From assembly GCF_015223065.1 (NCBI RefSeq), contig NZ_JADFBY010000010.1, positions 62,001-126,000 of the forward strand: a stretch of DNA of 64,000 nucleotides, written 5' to 3'. The notes below the pieces were generated by a model. That model had not been told where the DNA came from. It saw only the letters and a program-made list of their open reading frames with translations, and ran no database searches. The position numbers and the translations under genes are program-made. Shown here piece by piece: positions 59,890 to 64,000 of the stretch. The DNA is from Mucilaginibacter sp. JRF (GTDB lineage Bacteria > Bacteroidota > Bacteroidia > Sphingobacteriales > Sphingobacteriaceae). Every line of letters begins with the position of its first letter. Position 1 is the first letter of the stretch.

Positions 59890-60363
59890 TCAAGATTTCC
59901 TTTTCCCCTTAAAAAAATTCCTTACCAGCTCGGCGCATTCGTTTTCGCGAATGCCGCCTACTATTTCGGTTTTGGGGTGGGTTATTTTTTGGTTGAGCCG
60001 GCCAAACCCCATGCGCTGATCGTAAGCACCGAATACTATGCGCGATAACTGGAACCAGTATGATGCCCCGGCGCACATTACGCAGGGCTCGAGCGTAACG
60101 TATAGCGTACATTCCTTTAAATATTTGCCGCCCATATAGTTCGCCGCGGCTGTTAAGGCCTGCATTTCGGCATGTGCCGATACATCATTAAGGCGCTCGG
60201 TAAGGTTATGGCCACGACCAATGATCTTGCCTTTACACACCACAATGGCACCAATGGGTATCTCGTCCTCAGCCAGTGCTTGTTTGGCCTCAATGAGGGC
60301 TTCGTTCATAAAAAAATCGTCGGGCGATATGTTGGGTTCGCCCTCAAAGCTGATGTATCGCAT
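59890..60363 (-). CDS. tadA: tRNA(adenine-34) deaminase TadA
   Basis: 157 residues. Deaminates the wobble adenosine of tRNA-Arg(ACG) to inosine. Seen: IGAIVVCKGKIIGRGHN, the zinc and proton-shuttle VSAHAEMQAL and the LEPCVMCAGAS ligand pair. The start codon overlaps the stop of the SdpI-like gene (TAATG), so translation may be coupled; a later in-frame Met (FFMNEAL) is another possible start. Confidence 0.93.
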   Translation of the reverse strand: MRYISFEGEPNISPDDFFMNEALIEAKQALAEDEIPIGAIVVCKGKIIGRGHNLTERLNDVSAHAEMQALTAAANYMGGKYLKECTLYVTLEPCVMCAGASYWFQLSRIVFGAYDQRMGFGRLNQKITHPKTEIVGGIRENECAELVRNFFKGKRKS

Positions 60364-60737
60364 TATATCTTATTATCAAATGTGCGCGACAAGTGTTTCT
60401 CTGTTGATACCACCAGCATAATGCACGACCCAATGGCCGATGGTATAAGCAGCATGGCGGTTATCATCATAAAGGTATCCTTATCAATATTTATAAAACC
60501 TAAAAAGGTGGTTGTAATAACACCCAGCATAGTTAATACAAAGCCCGAGCGCACCATGTAGCGGGCAGCGTATCGGTTGCCCTCGTCCCAGGTTTGCTGG
60601 TTCTTCATGGAGCTGGGCATGCGGTAGCCATAAAGCGGGTTTATTTTACGCGGAGGAAAACGCTGTTGAATATAGCCCACAATAATAAATATTACCCCTA
60701 TCAGTTGCGGGCCTATCATCCAATGCAGCAGTTCCAT
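60363..60737 (-). CDS. SdpI-family membrane protein
   Basis: 124 residues with three hydrophobic segments (IGVIFIIVGYI, VLTMLGVITTTFLGFI, ITAMLLIPSAIGSCIML). The conserved cytosolic loop NPLYGYRMPSSMKN followed by TWDEGNRYAAR is the SdpI-family signature. In Bacillus, SdpI gives immunity to a secreted toxin, but most homologues are uncharacterised. It starts 3 bases after the CsaA-like gene. Confidence 0.88.
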   Translation of the reverse strand: MELLHWMIGPQLIGVIFIIVGYIQQRFPPRKINPLYGYRMPSSMKNQQTWDEGNRYAARYMVRSGFVLTMLGVITTTFLGFINIDKDTFMMITAMLLIPSAIGSCIMLVVSTEKHLSRTFDNKI

Positions 60738-60739
60738 AG

Positions 60740-61075
60740 TTATATCAGTTTATGTCCGTTGGGTACAGGGCGTTCAAGGGCGGTTAACACAATGTCGCCA
60801 TTCTCGTCGGCAAAGCCGGTCACCAAAAATTCCGACATGAATTTGCCGATCTGCTTTTTCGGAAAATTGATAACCCCTACTATCTGCCTGCCCACCAGTT
60901 CATCCTTTGTGTAATGTTTGGTGATCTGCGCGCTCGACCATTTGATGCCGAATTCGCCAAAGTCAACCCTTACCTTATAGGCTGGCTTGCGTGCTTCGGG
61001 GTAATCAACAGCCTCCAATATGGTACCGGCGCGTAGCTCTACCTTTTCAAAATCATTCCAGGATATAGTTTCCAT
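60740..61075 (-). CDS. CsaA-like tRNA-binding (OB-fold) protein
   Basis: 111 residues from ATG 61075 (METISWNDFEKVELRAGTIL). It is a stand-alone tRNA-binding domain related to the chaperone CsaA: ARKPAYKVRVDFGEFGIKWS, SAQITKHYTKDELVGRQIVG, INFPKKQIGKFMSEFL and ALERPVPNGHKLI. The longer open frame crosses the promoter and is rejected. Role: suggested tRNA or export-chaperone function, unproved. Confidence 0.88.
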   Translation of the reverse strand: METISWNDFEKVELRAGTILEAVDYPEARKPAYKVRVDFGEFGIKWSSAQITKHYTKDELVGRQIVGVINFPKKQIGKFMSEFLVTGFADENGDIVLTALERPVPNGHKLI

Positions 61076-61080
61076 AAAGG

Positions 61081-61110
61081 CAAATGTAACAGTTGAACGG
61101 GGAGTAACAA
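61081..61110 (-). promoter_or_regulatory. Promoter of the CsaA-like gene
   Basis: On the minus strand TTG (61110-61108), a 19-bp spacer and TACATTTG (61088-61081), an excellent consensus match. It ends 5 bp before the ATG at 61075, so the mRNA may be leaderless. Confidence 0.75.
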
Positions 61111-61147
61111 AAAGAGCGACGGGTTTCATCAACCTATCGCTCTTTTT
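61109..61147 (-). terminator. Terminator after psd
   Basis: Stem AAAAAGAGCGA (61109-61119) with TCGCTCTTTTT (61137-61147), a 17-base loop. It ends the phospholipid operon and partly overlaps the next promoter. Confidence 0.75.
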
Positions 61148-61168
61148 ATATTTATACTGATGTATGTA

Positions 61169-61870
61169 TTAAGCTTCGTTAACAGCAGGGGCTTTCACGG
61201 GCTCGCCCACGGCAGGTAGTTCAGCCAAAATGGTGCGGCCGCCTTTAACCACATCGCCTATGTTTACGTTGATCTTTGAGCCTAAAGGCAGAAAAAGATC
61301 AACCCTTGAACCAAATTTGATAAAGCCGAATTGCTGGCCTTGCTCAACCACATCACCCTCCTTGACATACCATACAATACGGCGGGCAAGCGCGCCTGCT
61401 ATCTGGCGGAATAGTACCGGTACACCTACGTGATTTTCTATAACGATGGTGGTACGCTCATTCTCGGTTGATGATTTTGGATGCCAGGCCACCAGGTATT
61501 TACCCGGGTGGTATTTAAAGTATTTAACCACGCCCGCTATAGGGTTACGGTTAACGTGTACGTTTATTGGCGACATGAATACCGAAAGCTGTATCCTTTT
61601 GTCCTTCAAAAATTCGGTTTCCTCGGCTTCTTCAATTACTACCACCTTACCATCAGCAGGGCAAAGCACCTTGGTTTCATCAACCGCTATGCGGATGCCC
61701 GGGCTGCGGAAGAATTGCAGGATGATAATAAACAGCAGGAATGATAGTATGTAGATAACCCACTTTAATGCCTCGGCGTGCGGATAATAGAACTGTATAA
61801 CCGCGTTCAGTACAAAAATGAACAATATGCAAAGGGCGATGGAGGTGTAACCTTCTTTATGAATGGTCAT
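61169..61870 (-). CDS. psd: Phosphatidylserine decarboxylase family protein
   Basis: 233 residues of the short (archaeal/Bacteroidota-type) Psd family, which decarboxylates phosphatidylserine to phosphatidylethanolamine. Two N-terminal transmembrane segments (SIALCILFIFVLNAVIQFYY, VIYILSFLLFIIILQFF). Seen: VLCPADGKVVVIEEAE, LSVFMSPINVHVNRNPIAG, YVKEGDVVEQGQQFGFIKFG and the self-cleavage site FGSRVDLFLP, where Ser becomes the pyruvoyl group. Just downstream of cdsA, with its own -7 element. Confidence 0.92.
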   Translation of the reverse strand: MTIHKEGYTSIALCILFIFVLNAVIQFYYPHAEALKWVIYILSFLLFIIILQFFRSPGIRIAVDETKVLCPADGKVVVIEEAEETEFLKDKRIQLSVFMSPINVHVNRNPIAGVVKYFKYHPGKYLVAWHPKSSTENERTTIVIENHVGVPVLFRQIAGALARRIVWYVKEGDVVEQGQQFGFIKFGSRVDLFLPLGSKINVNIGDVVKGGRTILAELPAVGEPVKAPAVNEA

Positions 61871-61901
61871 GACGCTTTTTTATAATAGTTTATTAATGGC
61901 G

Positions 61902-61909
61902 CAAAGCTA
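61902..61909 (-). promoter_or_regulatory. -7 element of psd overlapping the cdsA stop
   Basis: Minus-strand TAGCTTTG fits TAnnTTTG and starts with the cdsA stop codon. It lies 31 bp before the psd ATG; psd may therefore also be transcribed apart from cdsA. Confidence 0.45.
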
Positions 61910-62710
61910 CGCATTTGTTATGAAGTACAGGTAAGCATAAACAATAGGCGCGGCTAACAAAAGTCCGTCAAACCTATCCAGCAAACCGCCGTGGCCGGGC
62001 AGTATGCCACCGCTATCCTTTACGTTGATGCTGCGCTTGAACATGGATTCTATCAGATCGCCCATGGTGCCGAACGTGCTGATGAGTATACCTACTGATA
62101 CCCATTGTTTCCAGCTATACTCACCATAATAATGGCTCAGGGCAACAGCTACGCCGGCGGTAATAATAATGCCGCCAATAAAGCCCTCCCAGGTTTTTTT
62201 AGGCGAGTGGCGGGGGAATAGTTTTACCCTGCCCAGCTGGCTGCCTACCAAATAAGCGCCGGTATCATTAGCCCAAAGCATCAGCAAAAAACCCAAAGGC
62301 AAATGGAAGTTGAAGCTGCCATCAATAAAAGCTATAGCATGAAAAAAGGTGAATGGCGTAATGGTGAACAGCAAACCCAAAAAGCAGTATGCTATGTTGT
62401 TAAACGGTGACTCTGACTTTTTATAAAGCTCCTGTATATAGATGGAACCCAGTATTACCGGTAGTAAGAACAACAGGAATTTTGACGGAAAATAGCACTG
62501 CGCAGCGAATGCTAAAAAAACAATTATACCGTTAAGCAATCCGCTGTAACGGTTAGGGTCGGCGGTGCCTTGTTTTACCAGGCCGTTAAACTCGTGCAGG
62601 CAAAAAACGCTTAGCGCTAAATAAAAAACGGTGAAAACTGAATTGCCAAGCAAAACCGAGCCCAGCATAACTATCACAAAAAAGAAGCCTGTAATGGCGC
62701 GTAATCTCAT
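61907..62710 (-). CDS. cdsA: Phosphatidate cytidylyltransferase
   Basis: 267 residues with about seven transmembrane helices. Makes CDP-diacylglycerol, the precursor of all phospholipids. Seen: MLWANDTGAYLVGSQLGRVK, RHSPKKTWEGFIGGII and the C-terminal signature VKDSGGILPGHGGLLDRFDGLL. The start overlaps the DUF2007 stop by 4 bases. Confidence 0.95.
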   Translation of the reverse strand: MRLRAITGFFFVIVMLGSVLLGNSVFTVFYLALSVFCLHEFNGLVKQGTADPNRYSGLLNGIIVFLAFAAQCYFPSKFLLFLLPVILGSIYIQELYKKSESPFNNIAYCFLGLLFTITPFTFFHAIAFIDGSFNFHLPLGFLLMLWANDTGAYLVGSQLGRVKLFPRHSPKKTWEGFIGGIIITAGVAVALSHYYGEYSWKQWVSVGILISTFGTMGDLIESMFKRSINVKDSGGILPGHGGLLDRFDGLLLAAPIVYAYLYFITNA

Positions 62711-62919
62711 ATATTAATTTGATTGAGGATCATGATCTCGATGGCATGACTAAAATCCTCCTGATGTACATAAACTTCAATGTTGCCAAAGGCGCGGTGC
62801 GATGAGTCTTGCCGGTTAAGCAATACCGCATCAATCTGGTGCTCGGTAAGCACCTGTTTAATGATCTCGGACTGATAAAAGTTAAATGAAGTAAAAATTT
62901 TTACCCAGTTCTTTTCCAT
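62707..62919 (-). CDS. DUF2007 domain small protein
   Basis: 70 residues: WVKIFTSFNFYQSEIIKQVL, EHQIDAVLLNRQDSS and GNIEVYVHQEDFSHAIEIM, the usual DUF2007 pattern (ferredoxin-like fold, GlnB-like). Thought to be regulatory; no ligand is known. It overlaps both neighbouring genes by 1-4 bases, so CPBP, DUF2007 and cdsA form one tightly coupled unit. Confidence 0.88.
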   Translation of the reverse strand: MEKNWVKIFTSFNFYQSEIIKQVLTEHQIDAVLLNRQDSSHRAFGNIEVYVHQEDFSHAIEIMILNQINI

Positions 62920-63851
62920 TAATACTCGGGAATGCTCCTTTTGCCCGATGCAACATTTTTAAAAAGCCACAACAAAAATAAAATAATTATAAAGCTGATT
63001 ATATACACAGGGTAATTAAAAATGTGGTTATTGTTCGGGTCAATGTCAATTTTTTTGTTTTGGTACAGGTATACCGATATTACCGCCAAACCATTGTTAA
63101 TAAAGTGGCCAATTACTCCCGGCCAAATACTTCCACTGTAGGCGGCCATGTAGCCAAATATCACACCCAGGGCAAGCCTCGGCAAAAAGCCGAAGAACTG
63201 CATGTGCATAGCACTAAACAGGATGGCGGTTATCCAAACGGCAGCATGTTTATTACCCGTCCATTGCCCTACTATGGTTTGCAGGCAGCCTCGAAACATA
63301 AATTCCTCGCCAATAGCGGGCAACAGGGCTACAATCAGCATTGATATGATCAGGTGCCCGGTGGTATCGGTTTGCACTACAGCTTCTATCATGCGGTTCG
63401 TGTCATCTTCTGATTCGCGCATCCATCGCTCAACACCTTTTAAAAACTCAGGCAGTACCAGTTTTTCATTAATGTTGATTAGCATCTCCATAACGGGTAA
63501 TGATGCCGCCATGATGCCTATCACGATCAATATCAACAGGTTGTTGTAATTGGTATTTGGCTTAATGTATTCATCAACATCATAAACAATATAGCGCGAA
63601 AAAAACCAGGCCGGCGCCAAAAACATACCCGTGGTAGTGCCTATTGCTAAGGCTATTTTAAGCGAATCAATAACCTCCTGCGGCGAGCCTAAGCCTACGC
63701 CTTGCAGTTGGCTGATAGTATCTTTACCATATATAAGGGCAATCAGCGCCAGCGATATCAAATTGGCAAGAACGGTAAACGCAGTAGTAACCAGTATTAG
63801 GTATAGTAATTGCCTTATGGGTTTTATATGATAATCAGGGTGTTCTGTCAT
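62919..63851 (-). CDS. CPBP-family intramembrane metalloprotease
   Basis: 310 residues, about eight transmembrane helices. Conserved CPBP (Abi) motifs: AIGEEFMFRGCLQTI (EExxxR), ILFSAMHMQFFGFLPRLALG (FxxxH) and GVIGHFINNGLAVIS (HxxxN). Members cleave CAAX-type or other membrane substrates. In Bacteroidota it is often the first gene of a phospholipid cluster, as here; the substrate is unknown. Confidence 0.9.
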   Translation of the reverse strand: MTEHPDYHIKPIRQLLYLILVTTAFTVLANLISLALIALIYGKDTISQLQGVGLGSPQEVIDSLKIALAIGTTTGMFLAPAWFFSRYIVYDVDEYIKPNTNYNNLLILIVIGIMAASLPVMEMLININEKLVLPEFLKGVERWMRESEDDTNRMIEAVVQTDTTGHLIISMLIVALLPAIGEEFMFRGCLQTIVGQWTGNKHAAVWITAILFSAMHMQFFGFLPRLALGVIFGYMAAYSGSIWPGVIGHFINNGLAVISVYLYQNKKIDIDPNNNHIFNYPVYIISFIIILFLLWLFKNVASGKRSIPEY

Positions 63852-63866
63852 GTTTATAAAAAATCG

Positions 63867-63874
63867 TATTTTTG
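63867..63874 (+). promoter_or_regulatory. -7 element of the dus gene
   Basis: TATTTTTG fits TAnnTTTG, 19 bp before the ATG at 63894. Confidence 0.5.
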
Positions 63875-63893
63875 CAGGGCTTAAAGATAAGGG

Positions 63894-64000
63894 ATGTCAG
63901 TACGAATAGGAAATATTGATCTGGGAGAGTTCCCGCTGTTGTTGGCGCCGATGGAAGACGTGAGCGATCCGCCGTTCCGTTACGTGTGCAAACAAAACGG
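63894..64000 (+). CDS. tRNA-dihydrouridine synthase (3' end outside window)
   Basis: First 35 codons of a rightward gene: MSVRIGNIDLGEFPLLLAPM, followed by EDVSDPPFRYVCKQNG. LLLAPM(E)DVSDPPFR is the conserved opening of the Dus flavoenzymes (DusB type), which reduce tRNA uridines to dihydrouridine. The window ends inside the gene, so length and active-site Cys cannot be checked. Confidence 0.85.
   Translation, partial: MSVRIGNIDLGEFPLLLAPMEDVSDPPFRYVCKQN

Overview
The window comes from a chromosome of a Bacteroidota bacterium, most probably family Sphingobacteriaceae (Mucilaginibacter or Pedobacter relatives). Reasons: a gliding/T9SS lipoprotein GldH gene follows a RicT homologue; lineage-typical families are present (DUF3078, DUF5686 with carboxypeptidase-regulatory domain, DUF4199, DUF2752, DUF2490, GIN-domain DUF2807, GxxExxY, SdpI); many starts lack a clear Shine-Dalgarno; and the Bacteroidota -7 promoter element TAnnTTTG lies ahead of many genes. 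The genus is an inference. The window opens inside an ABC-F gene (uup) and closes inside a tRNA-dihydrouridine synthase gene. One tRNA (Gly, CCC) is present; there is no rRNA, CRISPR array or complete prophage.

Layout. 1-5.9 kb: uup, two parS-like palindromes, mnmG, an Ig-like lipoprotein and a gamma carbonic anhydrase-like gene. 6-10.2 kb: tRNA-Gly, an AT-rich RelA/SpoT-domain gene ending on the tRNA, and divergent nadB/nadA (NAD de novo pathway). 10.2-20.2 kb: a secreted lipoprotein, thiL, a broken gene, ffh, and a long leftward series of envelope genes (DUF3078, HExxH mini-protein, carboxypeptidase-regulatory protein, two glucosaminidases), an O-methyltransferase, a GxxExxY gene bracketed by inverted repeats, and ruvX. 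20.2-23.3 kb: tight operon holB-ricT-gldH. 23.3-31.6 kb: palindromic repeat, trhO, a small lipoprotein, a DUF5686 outer-membrane protein, kbl, an RHH/PIN toxin-antitoxin pair, pheS, a Rieske-like lipoprotein and a TetR regulator. 31.6-38.8 kb: GH15 enzyme, GIN-domain protein, a uracil-DNA-glycosylase-like gene, DUF2490 and another outer-membrane protein, and a GT39 glycosyltransferase. 38.9-42.4 kb: DinB-like protein and two photolyase/cryptochrome genes. 42.5-47 kb: sucA and sucB with a repeat cluster between them. 47-53.9 kb: TetR-like/ABC1-kinase pair, two small membrane proteins, mfd. 53.9-60.4 kb: glmS, oxyR, a flavin/2Fe-2S reductase with a zinc-type dehydrogenase, superoxide dismutase, tadA. 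60.4-64 kb: SdpI-like and CsaA-like genes, the phospholipid operon (CPBP protease - DUF2007 - cdsA - psd) and the start of a dus gene.

Most of the window is core metabolism and information processing. The parts that stand out are: (i) the GxxExxY gene between inverted AACC/GATT repeats, with a gene-less repeat pair of the same family at 59.8 kb; (ii) two parS-like sites beside mnmG; (iii) the AT-rich alarmone-synthetase-like gene abutting tRNA-Gly; (iv) a toxin-antitoxin module whose operator repeat brackets its promoter; (v) two genes (mfd and the CsaA-like gene) whose promoters lie so close to the start codon that leaderless transcripts are likely. I did not find a clear multi-gene defence island or an unmistakably new system.
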